Source: Bacillus dicomae
GTDB lineage: Bacteria; Bacillota; Bacilli; Bacillales; Bacillaceae_G
Length of the DNA: 64,000 bases
NCBI RefSeq assembly: GCF_006494425.1
Contig: NZ_VHIV01000007.1
Span: 144,281 to 208,280 of the forward strand
Direction of reading: 5' to 3'
The notes beneath the pieces were generated by a model, which did not search any database, was not told the origin of the DNA, and worked only from the letters and a program-made list of their open reading frames with translations. This document shows positions 8,186-18,904 of this stretch, piece after piece. The stretch's first letter is position 1. Each line of letters opens with the position of its first letter. A program made the position numbers and the translations under genes.

Positions 8186-8704
8186 TTATCCTCTATACTT
8201 TACAGCTAATCCCTTAATGAAGTTTCTTGCGTATCTATCGCCGCACTCTTTGTAATTTTTATGGCCTTTCTTTCTTAATAAAGCGCCTAGTTCGCCCTTT
8301 GTCACCGTAACTCCTACGCTGTCTAATATATCAAGTACATCCTCACTCGTTAATGAAAGTGCGATTTTCATTTTCTTTAAAAGAAGGTTATTAGCACTCT
8401 CTTTGCTTTGTACAGGTGCCGGTTGTCCTGGTTTCGGATCTTGCTTTCCTCTTTTTAAAGTAATAAAACCATTTAAAAATGCCTCTAACATCATCATATC
8501 GCATGTTTTTACGTACTCATCTTCAGCCACATCATCATTTTCAGGTTCATGCTGAGGAGCTCTCTTTATTTTTGTAAGCATATCAGCTACGTCTTCTTTC
8601 GTTACTTCCATCCCGCCAAGTTTAAAGATTTCTACCATATCTATATCTTTTATATCTAAAGCGTATCTTACTCTTTTTAATATATCATTGTTGCTCATTG
8701 CCAT
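8186..8704 (-). CDS. DUF1456 family protein (YehS-like)
   Basis: A 172-residue protein made of two copies of the DUF1456 repeat. Copy 1 begins NNDILKRVRYALDIKDIDMVEIFKLGGMEV and copy 2 begins NNLLLKKMKIALSLTSEDVLDIL (from about residue 105). Each contains the pattern V(T)K-E-(V/L)-x-x-(M/L)L-(T/R)KK. A charged linker separates them. The function of the family is unknown. A good AGGAGG-type site precedes the ATG. Confidence 0.85.
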   Translation of the reverse strand: MAMSNNDILKRVRYALDIKDIDMVEIFKLGGMEVTKEDVADMLTKIKRAPQHEPENDDVAEDEYVKTCDMMMLEAFLNGFITLKRGKQDPKPGQPAPVQSKESANNLLLKKMKIALSLTSEDVLDILDSVGVTVTKGELGALLRKKGHKNYKECGDRYARNFIKGLAVKYRG

Positions 8705-9063
8705 TGTTTTTCCTCCTGAAATGTTGATTATAGTAATGCTTTTAGCATGTATAAATGAATGTCGTCAAGTTACTACTTTAACATTTTAGAGGGAGGTTTT
8801 GTAGTCTTAGGTAGATTAATGCTTGTGGGATTAAATCTATGAAGAGATTTGAATACTTTTTGAGTCACCCTTACCTATATTATTTTTTTATAACAATACA
8901 CAGGTATTAATTAGTATAATAGAATAACAGCATTTTAAGGGCTTTCAGTTAAGTGGAGAATATCCAGTCTATATTTTTAGCGGAAGGGCAAGAAATTTTT
9001 CAACTCTTTCTATGTTATTAATAAAAAAACATACTTTACTTTTATGATTGGAGTTTGTTGTAA
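8705..9063. other. Intergenic region, nothing identified
   Basis: About 360 bp between divergent genes. I see no open frame with a convincing ribosome site, no strong hairpin and no riboswitch consensus. It presumably holds the two divergent promoters. Confidence 0.5.
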
Positions 9064-9693
9064 ATGTTAGAAAAAGGTGCAGACCGAGTGAACAAAGTAG
9101 AATTAATGGACAAACACCTTGATTCTCACCAAGGAAAAATAACCAGTACCGAGATTTGTAACATTGTAATGTCCATTTTCAAATTTGATTTAACAACTAA
9201 ACCTGTCCTATCAAAAGAATGGATAATGGCAGGAGCAGGTTCCTCAACTGAGAACATTGCTAAAATGGCTATAGATTCTACTCTCACCCATTACGGAAAA
9301 AAGGTCACAGGAATAGAAATCCGCCAACTTATCAATCAAATTTTTGGTATTAACTTAGATGCAATATCCTCTTTAGAAGGGGCAAGAATTTCTTTATTTT
9401 CTAAAGAGCAGTGGGTTGTTCGAGATGAACAAGACTTATTTGTTGTTCATACTGGATTAGGGGATGTCGATGTAAAGGTTTTTCCTACTGACTATTTCAC
9501 TGAACAAACTGGATTAGAAGAATTGCCGAAGGACCTAAAGCAATCATTAACAAACTTTGGATTCTCTTGCGATGAAAGGGCAGGATGTTACTATTACTCA
9601 AATCCATCTGGAAAAGCAATTCCAGATGCCTTTAAGGGGCAAATCATCGGAACAATCCTCAAGGAGATTCACGATTCATATCAATCTTTATAA
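9064..9693 (+). CDS. Hypothetical protein, unknown family
   Basis: A frame of up to 209 residues that I do not recognise. It is soluble, with no signal peptide or membrane segment. The first ~100 residues contain two related helical segments, both with an (I/V)T(S/G)xEI...I(V/L)xxIF(K/G)(F/I)(D/N)L pattern (around residues 26-45 and 79-98), suggesting an internal duplication. The rest is mixed alpha/beta with a YYYSNPSGK segment. The start is uncertain: ATG at 9064 has a distant GGAG, whereas an in-frame GTG further in (VNKVELMDKHLD) has an AAAAAGGTG site at about 8 nt and may be the real start. It ends at a strong terminator. Confidence 0.7.
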   Translation: MLEKGADRVNKVELMDKHLDSHQGKITSTEICNIVMSIFKFDLTTKPVLSKEWIMAGAGSSTENIAKMAIDSTLTHYGKKVTGIEIRQLINQIFGINLDAISSLEGARISLFSKEQWVVRDEQDLFVVHTGLGDVDVKVFPTDYFTEQTGLEELPKDLKQSLTNFGFSCDERAGCYYYSNPSGKAIPDAFKGQIIGTILKEIHDSYQSL

Positions 9694-9727
9694 AAAAATC
9701 ATATAGGGAAATCCTATATGATTTTTT
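9693..9727. terminator. Bidirectional rho-independent terminator
   Basis: A 15-bp perfect stem (9693-9707 with 9713-9727) around GAAAT, with A6 and T6 at the outer ends, so it works in both directions. It lies between the convergent unknown gene and the TPP-enzyme gene. Confidence 0.85.
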
Positions 9728-9747
9728 AGTCGGTGAACACAATAACT

Positions 9748-11388
9748 TTATTTTCCGAAAGACGATAAAAATTTAACCCTATCTCCCATAGGAGGGGTAT
9801 TATTATCGACTAAAGCGACTTCTAGAACTGCTGGCCCATTTAAATTCATCAAGTCGTTTATAACATCTTGATTGATATCTTCTAATTCATTGATTCTATA
9901 ACTTGGTATATTCATAGCCGCAGCCATTGCACTAATATTGATTGATTCCTGCTCAAAGGATGGATGAGTCCTGCGGAACTGTAACGAATGCCCATGATAT
10001 ACCATTCCTAAACGAGCATTATTCATCACAACAAATAAAATTGGCAAATTATATTCCTTTGCCGTCAATATTTCCAACCCGTGCATGAAAAAGCAGCCAT
10101 CACCCGTAATACATACAACCGGACGCTCTGGTTCAGCCAGTTTTGAGCCAATCGCAGACCCAATCCCGCTTCCCATTGCACCAAAATGTACATTAATATT
10201 ATAGGTGTCAATATCTACTACCTTCATGTGGTTGATAACATACGCCATAAATTCACCAATATCAATCGTATACCTAGTATTTGACGGTAAACATTTTTGA
10301 AGAGTCAGAAGAACATTTTTCGTATTATATTCCTCCGTATTTTCTTCCTCTTTCTTCTTTTCAACGGTAAGCGCAGTACTTTCCTTTTGTAACCCTAAAG
10401 CTTTTAATTCTTCTATTAACAATAATAAACTTAAATTTATATCGCCTCGTACTGGAATATCCACTTTGTACTTCCGATTAAAGACAGATTGGTCAAAATC
10501 CATTTGAACAGAGAAACGATCTTTTATCAAATTTCCATTATAATTATTTGTCGCCGTTTCACCTAAGCTGGAGCCCACAATCAATAATGCTTTTCCATCA
10601 CCTTCATTAATCAATGCGGAAGTAGCCTCATGACCAGCAAATCCAAACACTCCGACTAAAAGCGGATGGTCCTCAGGGATATATCCCTTTGCTTGTGGAG
10701 TTGTTATAATTGGCCAATTCAGTAGTTCTGCTAGCTCTATTAATGACTCAACAGAGTTTCTTATACCCTGTCCTGCAAAGATATAACCCTTATCCCTTTT
10801 TACCAATTCTCTAGCTGTTTCTTTTATTGTGCCTAGGTCAGGAACAATAGGAAGTCTTTTAGGAAGTGGCGGTATTTCAACATTCCCTATATTTTCGTGT
10901 TGAATATCAATCGGTATCGCAACATGTACAGGTCCTGGTACTCCGGATATAGCAATTTCAATTGCCATTGCGACTTCTTTAAGTACATCCTTTACATCAT
11001 TCACCGTAACGCTATATTTTGTAACAGGCCTGAAGACTGGTTCTACATCTAATTCTTGTGATGCATTCAAACCTACCGTACTAAGAGGTACAGCACCTGT
11101 AATGAATAAAACAGGTAAATGCTCTCGCATAGCATTAGCAGCACCTGTTACAAGATTTGTAGCACCTGGTCCGCTACAACCAATACACACACTTAGCTGA
11201 TTTGTATATTTAGCATAAGCGGCAGCCATGTAGGATGCTGCTCCTTCATGCTTTGCTACGATTGGTGTTAATTCAGGCATATCATAAAGCTCATCAAAAA
11301 ACGCATTTACAGAACCAGCTGGGATACCAAATATATGTTTAACTTCATTAGCTATTAAATATTCTAATACATTTCGGGCTGCTCTCAT
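9748..11388 (-). CDS. Thiamine-pyrophosphate enzyme, acetolactate-synthase-like
   Basis: A 546-residue protein with the three-domain architecture of the acetohydroxyacid synthase / pyruvate oxidase family. The N-terminal pyrimidine-binding domain holds the catalytic glutamate in KHEGAA (about residue 44) and GCSGPGATN. A central domain follows. The C-terminal pyrophosphate-binding domain shows GDGCFFMHGLEI ... NN (the GDG-X-NN TPP motif, about 425-455). It is not the biosynthetic IlvB by context: no ilvN or ilvC is nearby. It begins 24 nt after a GGDEF-EAL gene, so the two are probably cotranscribed. The reaction (acetolactate synthase, decarboxylase or other) cannot be fixed from sequence. 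Confidence 0.8.
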   Translation of the reverse strand: MRAARNVLEYLIANEVKHIFGIPAGSVNAFFDELYDMPELTPIVAKHEGAASYMAAAYAKYTNQLSVCIGCSGPGATNLVTGAANAMREHLPVLFITGAVPLSTVGLNASQELDVEPVFRPVTKYSVTVNDVKDVLKEVAMAIEIAISGVPGPVHVAIPIDIQHENIGNVEIPPLPKRLPIVPDLGTIKETARELVKRDKGYIFAGQGIRNSVESLIELAELLNWPIITTPQAKGYIPEDHPLLVGVFGFAGHEATSALINEGDGKALLIVGSSLGETATNNYNGNLIKDRFSVQMDFDQSVFNRKYKVDIPVRGDINLSLLLLIEELKALGLQKESTALTVEKKKEEENTEEYNTKNVLLTLQKCLPSNTRYTIDIGEFMAYVINHMKVVDIDTYNINVHFGAMGSGIGSAIGSKLAEPERPVVCITGDGCFFMHGLEILTAKEYNLPILFVVMNNARLGMVYHGHSLQFRRTHPSFEQESINISAMAAAMNIPSYRINELEDINQDVINDLMNLNGPAVLEVALVDNNTPPMGDRVKFLSSFGK

Positions 11389-11412
11389 TTGTATTCTCCA
11401 TTCATTTTTAAT

Positions 11413-14235
11413 TTATTTCTCTATTAAAAAAAGTTTTTCGATGTCTTCAGCTATCGTAGGACGGCTGAAAAAATACCCTTGCATTAAATAACAATTTCGT
11501 GCAGATAAAAATTCGACCTGTTCCTTTGTCTCAACACCTTCAGCAATAACATCAAGGTTCAAATTCTTAGCCAGCGTAATAATAGTATTCGTAATAGCTG
11601 CATCATCTTTTGTCATATCCTGTACAAAGGATTTATCAATTTTCAACGTTGAAATAGGCAATTTTTTCAAATAACCTAAAGATGAATAACCAGTCCCAAA
11701 ATCATCAATAGCGAGGTTGATTCCTAGACCTTTTAATTTCTTCATTGTTTTTAAAGTTGATTCCGTATTTTTAACAATTAAATTTTCAGTGAGTTCTAGT
11801 TGTATATACCTCGGAGATAGCTCTACTTCCTCTAAAACATTTTTGACCATAGCAAATAAATCACTTTGTTCAAATTGACGTGCAGATAAATTCACAGACA
11901 TACTAATTAATGGGGAACCTTGATCGTGCCATTTCTTTAATTGCCTGCAGGCCTCTTTTAGAACCCATTCACCGATTGGGACTATTAATCCAGTTTCTTC
12001 AGCTATTGGGATAAATTTATCAGGCGGTATCATCCCATGTTCTCGATGGTTCCACCTAATTAAAGCCTCTACCCCCTCAATCTTATTCGTCTTACCATTT
12101 ATTTGCGGTTGATAATAGATTACAAGTTCTTCTTGTTCCAATGCCTTATACAAATCATTTTCTAGCTTGATGCTTTCAAAAGTTCTAGTATCCATTCCTT
12201 CACTGAAGAAATGATAGCTACTTCCTGATATTTCTTTCGATTTATACATAGCTGTGTCTGCATTTTTAACTAAGATTTCAGTCGTATCACCGTTATCAGG
12301 AAATATACTAATACCAATACTCGTTTTCATATAGATTTCATTATCTACTAACTGAAATGGCCTTGAAAAAGAATCAATGACACAATTTACTACCTTTAAC
12401 ACTTCTTTTTCACTTTTGATATTCGGTAAATAGATAGTAAATTCATCCCCGCCCTGTCTCGAGACCGTAGCACTTTTAGGAACACAAGCACTTAATCGAT
12501 TTGCAACTTCTCGCAACAGCAGATCACCGAAGCTATGCCCGAGCGTATCATTCACAAATTTAAACCTGTCTAAATCCAAATACAGAACTGCTAATTTTTC
12601 AGCATGTAATTGAGCATATGTCAGCCCTTGAGTTAGCCTGTCCTTTAGTAGAACTCTATTAGGTAAATCTGTTAAACTATCAAAATAAGCATGGTATTTT
12701 ATTTCTTCCTCCATTTGTTTCCTTTGGGTTATATCCTTAAAGGTAACGACTTCTCCGACAATTTCATTCCCTTCTTTTATAGAGGAAATGACATACTCCA
12801 CCGGAAAACAGGATTGATCTTTTCTAAAAAACTGCTCAGTTTTATCGTAAAGATTCCAATTCCCATCGCAACCTGAGGCCACCTGCTTTTTCTTTCCTGC
12901 TTCAATTCCGTTAAAAACCATACTGGACGGTTTTCCTATTAATTCATTTTTTATATCATAACCTAACATGGAGGCACCAGCTGGGTTACAAAAGGTAATA
13001 TTCCCATCAAGGTCTAAACCGAAAATTCCTTCTCCAGCAGAATTGAGAATCAATTCCTTCTCACGGCTAAGCTGCTGTAATTCAGTTATTACTCGTTCCA
13101 GTTCCTTATTTTTAACCGTAATTTCTGAGGTCCTCTCTTCGATAATAATTTCCTGTTTTTCCATATATAAAAGGTTTGATAGCGTGGAGGCAGTTGCATC
13201 AACAATAGATTGTGAAAGCTGTATTTGCGCTTCACAATAATTGAAATTACTATCTCCTAGGTTGACCACAGATATTTGCCCTAATACCTCTCCCATTGAA
13301 ACCAATGGCAACATAAAGAGTCCCCTCATACCAAAATTACGGCAAACATCATGATTTGGGCGCGGATCTGCATAAACATCCGGAATCCAGATTGGCTTTT
13401 TTGTTTCAATGACCTCTTGCGTGACTCTATCATTACTTTTATCAAATTTTATCTTATCATGTGTCTTAATCCAATCTTCTTCTTTCCATTCTGAATCCTT
13501 ACTTAACTTCACCGGTCTAATTATCTTCTTAGCTAAAGGATCCAGTAAATGAACCCCGATATTATAATTGTCTAAAACTTTTCCTAAATAGGAAAAACAA
13601 GTATCAAGACTTTCCTGCATAGAAGAACACATAGATAAATCCCGTGTCACATCTAGCAAGAGCTGTTTTTCAGCAATAAGGTTTACCTTATGAGTTAAAT
13701 TATTCGCATTTTGAATAGCAACAGCCGCCATATTCACATATGCTTCAACAGTTTGAATTTCTGACTCTGTTAAATTCATTGGAATTCCATAATCAAATAA
13801 AAAAACTAAACCAAATAATTCTTCTTCAAAAGAGATAGGAAGGACGAATAAAGATTTAATTCGAAACCCTTCCACTGCTCTCGGATCTGGCCGGCTATCC
13901 TTTGATGTATCAGGTATATAGATGGCTTTTTTTGTTTCAATTACTTCTTTCGCCAGCAGGTCAATGTCTGTATCAATGACATGCATATCCAACGTCCATC
14001 CATTAATAACTTCCGGTTTTCCTACATACCCTCTAAAAGTCCCATCTTCCTGCGGCAAATAAATACCAACAGAATCGCATTGAACGATTTCTTCAGAAAT
14101 TGCTATTGTGACTTGCTCTAAAACTTCACGCAAATCCAGCTTTGTATTAATCATTTTAGTTATATTCGCAAGTCGAGAATACCTCGTTTGTTCCTTCAAC
14201 ATAAAAACGAACTCCATTTCATTGAAATTATCCAT
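11413..14235 (-). CDS. GAF-GAF-PAS-GGDEF-EAL cyclic-di-GMP enzyme
   Basis: A 940-residue cytoplasmic signalling protein. In order: a GAF domain (~20-180), a second GAF (~190-360), a short coiled coil, a PAS domain (~395-505, [22 protein letters not shown]), a GGDEF domain and an EAL domain. The GGDEF signature is intact (SRQGGDEF), so diguanylate cyclase activity is possible; no RxxD inhibitory site precedes it. The EAL domain keeps [25 protein letters not shown] and QGYFFSRP, so phosphodiesterase activity is expected. No membrane segments are seen, which points to a cytosolic sensor of a small molecule through GAF/PAS. It is probably cotranscribed with the TPP enzyme downstream. Confidence 0.92.
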   Translation of the reverse strand: MDNFNEMEFVFMLKEQTRYSRLANITKMINTKLDLREVLEQVTIAISEEIVQCDSVGIYLPQEDGTFRGYVGKPEVINGWTLDMHVIDTDIDLLAKEVIETKKAIYIPDTSKDSRPDPRAVEGFRIKSLFVLPISFEEELFGLVFLFDYGIPMNLTESEIQTVEAYVNMAAVAIQNANNLTHKVNLIAEKQLLLDVTRDLSMCSSMQESLDTCFSYLGKVLDNYNIGVHLLDPLAKKIIRPVKLSKDSEWKEEDWIKTHDKIKFDKSNDRVTQEVIETKKPIWIPDVYADPRPNHDVCRNFGMRGLFMLPLVSMGEVLGQISVVNLGDSNFNYCEAQIQLSQSIVDATASTLSNLLYMEKQEIIIEERTSEITVKNKELERVITELQQLSREKELILNSAGEGIFGLDLDGNITFCNPAGASMLGYDIKNELIGKPSSMVFNGIEAGKKKQVASGCDGNWNLYDKTEQFFRKDQSCFPVEYVISSIKEGNEIVGEVVTFKDITQRKQMEEEIKYHAYFDSLTDLPNRVLLKDRLTQGLTYAQLHAEKLAVLYLDLDRFKFVNDTLGHSFGDLLLREVANRLSACVPKSATVSRQGGDEFTIYLPNIKSEKEVLKVVNCVIDSFSRPFQLVDNEIYMKTSIGISIFPDNGDTTEILVKNADTAMYKSKEISGSSYHFFSEGMDTRTFESIKLENDLYKALEQEELVIYYQPQINGKTNKIEGVEALIRWNHREHGMIPPDKFIPIAEETGLIVPIGEWVLKEACRQLKKWHDQGSPLISMSVNLSARQFEQSDLFAMVKNVLEEVELSPRYIQLELTENLIVKNTESTLKTMKKLKGLGINLAIDDFGTGYSSLGYLKKLPISTLKIDKSFVQDMTKDDAAITNTIITLAKNLNLDVIAEGVETKEQVEFLSARNCYLMQGYFFSRPTIAEDIEKLFLIEK

Positions 14236-14718
14236 TTATATTCAAATTTTAATCCTTATTTAAAACCAATAAATACTATCATTTTACTATGTATTTATTA
14301 CTAATTCGACAAAATATTTCATATTTCTCACTATTATAATGGTTTTTATAGATTTAATATAGGAATTATTTGCATAATCATTTAATATTTTCATTACTAA
14401 ATTGCAAGATAAATACGTTGTTATTACTAAAAGCTACACAAAATTTTCCACTCTCAAAAAATTCATTTACTTATAATACAACTCAGCTTATGTAAAATAA
14501 AAAACAGATGGAAATCTCTCCCCATCAGGGGCTAGATTTCCATCTGCCTATTCAAACTATCTCTACACGCCAGCCACAAACTCCATATATACAGAGTATA
14601 CGCGGGAACACAAAGATGTTGGTTAGTTCAATACATTTATAAAACTGTTTTTTCCGTTGCAATCTACAAAAGAACTTAAAACTAAATAAATATAATCCAC
14701 CCCCTCGACTTCAGGGAG
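14236..14718. other. Intergenic region upstream of the GGDEF-EAL gene
   Basis: About 480 bp, very AT-rich on the GGDEF-proximal side, where that gene's promoter must lie. It contains the dus terminator (14498-14546). The remaining 14550-14718 segment, the 3' flank of dus, shows no recognisable gene. Confidence 0.5.
14498..14546 (-). terminator. Rho-independent terminator of the dus gene
   Basis: A 13-bp stem CAGATGGAAATCT / AGATTTCCATCTG with a second inner CCCC/GGGG pairing. On the minus strand it is followed by TTTTTTATTTT. It lies about 170 nt after the dus stop codon. Confidence 0.75.
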
Positions 14719-15708
14719 TTATACCGTTTCACTACCTTCTACTACATTAGCACTCGCCTCAAACTTATCAAGCAACGCACGCACTTCATCCGTTGATTTC
14801 GTGCTCATCAATTGATTTCTTAATTCAGCAGCTCCAGGGAATCCTTTTACATAAATTTTGAAAAAGCGATGTAGTCCTGTGATGGAGCGTGGTAGTACTT
14901 CGGCATATTGATCTTGAAGATCAAGCTGCAGTCTTAAAAGATCGAGATGTTCTTTACTGCTATGCTCTCTTGGTTCTTTTTCAAAAGCAAATGGATTTTT
15001 AAAAATTCCTCGTCCGATCATTACGCCATCAATGCCATATTTTTCAGCAAGTTCCAACCCAGTTTTACGGTCAGGAATGTCTCCATTGATTGTTAGAAGT
15101 GTATTTGGTGCAATACGATCACGTAATTTTTTAATTTCCGGAATTAGTTCCCAGTGCGCATCTACTTGGCTCATTTCTTCTCTTGTACGTAAGTGAATAG
15201 AAAGGTTTGCGATATCTTGTTTGAAAATATGCGTTAACCAATCTTCCCATTCGCTTAACTCTTTAAAACCAAGGCGTGTTTTTACGCTGACAGGTAGTCC
15301 GCCTGCTTTTGCAGCTTGGATAAGTTCTGCCGCAACATCTGGACGTAGAATAAGGCCACTACCTTTTCCTCTTGATGCTACGTTCGGTACAGGACAACCC
15401 ATATTAATATCAATACCTTTAAACCCTAACTCTGCCATACCAATACTCATTTGACGGAAATATTCAGGATTATCTCCCCAAATATGTGCTACCATCGGTT
15501 GTTCATCTTCTGTAAAAATTAAACGGCCACGTACACTTTTCATACCTTCTGGATGACAATAGCTATCTGAGTTTGTGAACTCTGTGAAGAATACGTCTGG
15601 GCGACCAGCTTCACTTACTACGTGACGGAAAACAACGTCTGTCACATCTTCCATTGGTGCAAGTACGAAAAACGGCCGTGGTAAATCACGCCAAAAATTA
15701 TCTATCAT
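14719..15708 (-). CDS. dus: tRNA-dihydrouridine synthase
   Basis: About 329 residues from the ATG at 15708 ([23 protein letters not shown]). This start is preferred over an upstream GTG (15729) because GAGAGGA lies upstream of it. It is an FMN-dependent TIM-barrel enzyme that reduces uridine in the tRNA D-loop. The Dus signature APMEDVTD, the catalytic cysteine in [10 protein letters not shown] (about 106-115), and the FMN-phosphate motif [10 protein letters not shown] are present. A terminator hairpin separates it from the upstream rlmCD gene. Confidence 0.9.
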   Translation of the reverse strand: MIDNFWRDLPRPFFVLAPMEDVTDVVFRHVVSEAGRPDVFFTEFTNSDSYCHPEGMKSVRGRLIFTEDEQPMVAHIWGDNPEYFRQMSIGMAELGFKGIDINMGCPVPNVASRGKGSGLILRPDVAAELIQAAKAGGLPVSVKTRLGFKELSEWEDWLTHIFKQDIANLSIHLRTREEMSQVDAHWELIPEIKKLRDRIAPNTLLTINGDIPDRKTGLELAEKYGIDGVMIGRGIFKNPFAFEKEPREHSSKEHLDLLRLQLDLQDQYAEVLPRSITGLHRFFKIYVKGFPGAAELRNQLMSTKSTDEVRALLDKFEASANVVEGSETV

Positions 15709-15760
15709 TTCAAATTCAAATCCTCTCACTATGAATACAATTTCAAACTCTCAATAAACC

Positions 15761-15801
15761 AAAAAGCAGATGGTATAGATTTTCCTATATCAACTGCTTT
15801 T
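15761..15801 (-). terminator. Rho-independent terminator of the rlmCD gene
   Basis: AAAAGCAG/CTGCTTTT arms with an inner TATAG/CTATA pairing. On the minus strand the hairpin ends in TTTTT. It begins 4 nt after the rlmCD stop codon. Confidence 0.7.
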
Positions 15802-15804
15802 CTA

Positions 15805-17181
15805 TTATACCAACTTAAGCCAAGCCACACACTCTACGTGGGTCGTATGTGGGAACATATCAACAGGTTGTACTTCCTGTGTTTTATATCCACCTTCTTC
15901 TAGTACTTTTAAATCACGTGCTAATGTTGCTGGGTTACATGATACGTATACGACGCGTTTTGGTTTCATGTCGATGATTGTGTTTAGTAATGCCTCATCA
16001 CAGCCTTTACGCGGCGGGTCTACGACCATTGTGTCAGCGATTACGCCTTCTTTGTACCATTTTGGAATGACTACTTCTGCTTCTCCTACACCAAATTCAG
16101 CGTTAGTCATGTTGTTAAGTGCTGCGTTTCGGTTTGCGTCTTCGATTGCTTCTGGGACGATTTCAACGCCGTACACTTTTTTCGCTTTTTGCGCTAGGAA
16201 TAGGGAGATTGATCCAATTCCGCAATAGGCATCAATTACTGTTTCGTTGCCATCTAGTTTTGCGTATTCTAACGTTTTATCGTATAGCACTTTCGTTTGT
16301 TCTGGATTTACTTGATAGAATGAACGTGCTGAAATTGCAAATTTAATGTCACCGATAAAGTCATAAATATATTCTGATCCGTACAGCACTGTCGTTGTGT
16401 CTCCGAAGATTACATTTGTACGCTTCGTATTTACGTTTTGTACAATAGACTTTACTTCTGGGAATTTCGCAGCAATTTCTTCAATGATTGCTTTTTTGTT
16501 TGGCAATTCTGCCGTGCGAGTAATGAAGACAAGCATAATTTCCCCTGTTACTTGTCCGTAACGAGCCATTACGTGGCGAAGTGTTCCTTTGTTACGCTCT
16601 TCGTTGTATGCCGAAATACCGTGTTTTTCACAAATACGTTTTACTTCTTGGATTAATGTATCATTTTCTTCTGCCTGAATTAAACAGGATTCCATATTAA
16701 TGATGTCATGCGTTCCTTGACGATAGAAACCAGCTACAAGTCCACCTTCACGTTCTCCAATTGGTACTTGTGCTTTGTTACGGTATACCCATGGATTCTT
16801 CATGCCAAGTACAGGATGAACAGGAACATCGCTTAATCCGCCAATGCGTTGCATAACGTCGCGTACTTGTTTTTCTTTCGCTTGTAATTGTCCTTCATAT
16901 GTTAAGTGCTGAAGCTGACAACCGCCGCACTGATTGTACACTGGGCATTCTGCATCTTTACGATATGGGCTCTCTGTATGAAGCTTCATTAAACGACCAA
17001 ATGCGAAGTTTTTCTTCACTTTAATAATTTTAATTTGCGCTTCTTCACCTGGTAATCCGTTTTTAACGAAAATAGGATAGCCTTTTACTTTCGCAACACC
17101 GGCACCATCATGTGTTAAATCTTCAAATACTACATCTATAAACTCGTTTTTTTCAACTGGTGGCGTCATTTTTGTACTCAT
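15805..17181 (-). CDS. rlmCD: 23S rRNA (uracil-5-)-methyltransferase, RlmCD type
   Basis: About 458 residues from MSTKMTPP at 17181, which follows an AGAGAGGT site; an ATG 21 nt upstream is also in frame. An N-terminal TRAM RNA-binding domain (~12-70) is followed by the iron-sulfur cysteine cluster [16 protein letters not shown]-terminal SAM domain ([14 protein letters not shown]) carries the catalytic cysteine in [13 protein letters not shown]. This is the YefA/RlmCD branch, which in B. subtilis methylates two uridines of 23S rRNA. It is a single-gene unit. Confidence 0.88.
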   Translation of the reverse strand: MSTKMTPPVEKNEFIDVVFEDLTHDGAGVAKVKGYPIFVKNGLPGEEAQIKIIKVKKNFAFGRLMKLHTESPYRKDAECPVYNQCGGCQLQHLTYEGQLQAKEKQVRDVMQRIGGLSDVPVHPVLGMKNPWVYRNKAQVPIGEREGGLVAGFYRQGTHDIINMESCLIQAEENDTLIQEVKRICEKHGISAYNEERNKGTLRHVMARYGQVTGEIMLVFITRTAELPNKKAIIEEIAAKFPEVKSIVQNVNTKRTNVIFGDTTTVLYGSEYIYDFIGDIKFAISARSFYQVNPEQTKVLYDKTLEYAKLDGNETVIDAYCGIGSISLFLAQKAKKVYGVEIVPEAIEDANRNAALNNMTNAEFGVGEAEVVIPKWYKEGVIADTMVVDPPRKGCDEALLNTIIDMKPKRVVYVSCNPATLARDLKVLEEGGYKTQEVQPVDMFPHTTHVECVAWLKLV

Positions 17182-17319
17182 TTTCCGACCTCTCTTTTTC
17201 ATAACACTGCGTTACATTTTATCATACTTATATGGTCTATTTCTATCGGAAGAAAAAAAGCTATTGACGATAGTTCTCTGTTAATGTTACGCTACTACTA
17301 ATTTAATACGGACGATGTT

Positions 17320-17390
17320 ACCTCATATATACTCGATAATATGGATCGAGAGTTTCTACCCGGCAACCTTAAATTGCTGGACTATGGGGA
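17320..17390 (+). promoter_or_regulatory. Guanine-type purine riboswitch
   Basis: A complete purine aptamer: P1 5' strand CCTCATAT, J1/2 with ATATGGAT, the P2 loop AGTTTCTACC, the P3 arm GGCAACCTTAAATTGC, and the J3/1 segment GGACTATGGGG. The C in GACTATG is the specificity base for guanine; adenine riboswitches have T there. It lies upstream of the nucleoside transporter. A candidate -35 TTGACG at 17264 and weak -10 at 17288 precede it. Confidence 0.92.
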
Positions 17391-17416
17391 AAACTAATGA
17401 ATATTAGCCTATGTGC

Positions 17417-17483
17417 AAAAAAGGACTCATATTGATTAGCTTTCTCTCATAGATGAAAGTGAATCCATATGGGTCTTTTTTTA
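17417..17483 (+). terminator. Riboswitch-controlled intrinsic terminator
   Basis: Long stem: AAAAAAGGACTCATAT pairs with ATATGGGTCTTTTTTT, with an inner CTTTCTCTCAT/ATGAAAG hairpin, followed by a T tract. It lies between the guanine aptamer and the transporter start, as expected for transcription-terminating OFF control. Confidence 0.85.
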
Positions 17484-17606
17484 TTTCCATTTTTCTAAAA
17501 GGTCAGACATCTTACGTATGACATAAAACCTCTTTGTTTTATTTTTAGTAATACAACGAGCGTTTTATGTACAAACTTTATACGAACTTCTGAAAGGGGC
17601 AACTAC

Positions 17607-18803
17607 ATGCAATATGTAATGAGCATTATCGGTATTCTTGTCGTTTTAGGTTTATGTTTTGCTTTGTCAAACAACAAAAGTAAAATCAACTTCCGTGCAA
17701 TTGCTATTATGATTGGTTTTCAAATTTTAATCGGTTGGTTTATGTTTGGCACAAAGATTGGTCAACAAATCATTATTTTCATTGGTAAAGTTTTCAACAA
17801 ACTAATTAAACTTGGTACGACAGGTGTTGATTTTCTCTTTAATGGAATTCAAAGGGACTTTGTCTTTTTCTTAAACGTACTATTAATTATCGTATTTTTC
17901 TCAGCACTACTTTCTATCTTTAGTTATTTAGGTGTTTTACCATTCATCGTTCGCGTTGTCGGCGGTGCGATTTCAAAAATTACTGGTTTACCACGCGTTG
18001 AATCGTTCCATGCGGTAAACTCTGTATTCTTCGGTTCAAGTGAAGCGTTAATCGTTATTAAAAATGATTTACAACATTTCAATAAAAACCGTATGTTTAT
18101 CATTTGTTGTTCTGCAATGAGCTCAGTTTCTGCTTCTGTTACAGCATCATACGTAATGATGTTAGATGCAAAATACGTACTAGCAGCTCTTCCGCTAAAC
18201 TTATTCTCAAGCTTAATCGTTTGTTCGTTATTAACACCAGTTGATACGAAAAAAGAAGACGAAGTGATTCAAAAATTTGATAGAACGCTATTCGGAGACA
18301 GCTTTATCGGTGCGATGATTAACGGCGCGCTTGATGGTTTAAAAGTAGCTGGTATCGTTGCAGCATTAATGATCGCCTTCATCGGTGTGATGGAAGTTGT
18401 AAACTACGTAATTAGTGCAGCTTCAGGTGCAATGGGACATGCTGTTACGTTACAACAAATCTTCGGTTATATACTTGCTCCATTCGCATTCTTAATGGGT
18501 ATTCCAACTCAAGATATTATCCCAGCTGGTGGCATTATGGGTACAAAGATTGTACTAAACGAGTTTGTAGCAATACTTGATTTAAAAGATGTTGCATCAA
18601 CATTAGCTCCACGTACAGTTGGAATCGTTACAGTATTCTTAATTAGCTTCGCAAGTATTAGCCAAATTGGTGCGATTGTTGGTACAATCCGTGCCCTTTC
18701 TGAAAAACAAGGAAGCATCGTTTCTAAATTTGGTTGGAAAATGTTATTTGCATCAACACTTGCTTCTATTTTATCTGCAACAATCGCTGGATTGTTTATT
18801 TAA
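17607..18803 (+). CDS. nupG: Purine nucleoside transporter, CNT (NupC/NupG) family
   Basis: A 398-residue concentrative nucleoside transporter with about 9-10 hydrophobic segments. It has the family stretches GSSEALIVIKND, MSSVSASVTASYVMML and GTKIVLNEFVA. A guanine riboswitch and terminator precede it, as for B. subtilis nupG (yxjA), which imports purine nucleosides. The symbol is given on that basis. A GAAAGGGG ribosome site precedes the ATG. Confidence 0.88.
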   Translation: MQYVMSIIGILVVLGLCFALSNNKSKINFRAIAIMIGFQILIGWFMFGTKIGQQIIIFIGKVFNKLIKLGTTGVDFLFNGIQRDFVFFLNVLLIIVFFSALLSIFSYLGVLPFIVRVVGGAISKITGLPRVESFHAVNSVFFGSSEALIVIKNDLQHFNKNRMFIICCSAMSSVSASVTASYVMMLDAKYVLAALPLNLFSSLIVCSLLTPVDTKKEDEVIQKFDRTLFGDSFIGAMINGALDGLKVAGIVAALMIAFIGVMEVVNYVISAASGAMGHAVTLQQIFGYILAPFAFLMGIPTQDIIPAGGIMGTKIVLNEFVAILDLKDVASTLAPRTVGIVTVFLISFASISQIGAIVGTIRALSEKQGSIVSKFGWKMLFASTLASILSATIAGLFI

Positions 18804-18804
18804 T

Positions 18805-18840
18805 AAAAATCACCTTACTCGTTGAAGTAAGGTGATTTTT
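18805..18840 (+). terminator. Rho-independent terminator of nupG
   Basis: A 15-bp perfect stem (18805-18819 with 18826-18840) and a T tract, immediately after the nupG stop codon. Confidence 0.9.
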
Positions 18841-18904
18841 TTATCTATTGTTACTTTTCTCATTCCATCCATTTTATTCAAATGATATGATGAACAAGGG
18901 TATA

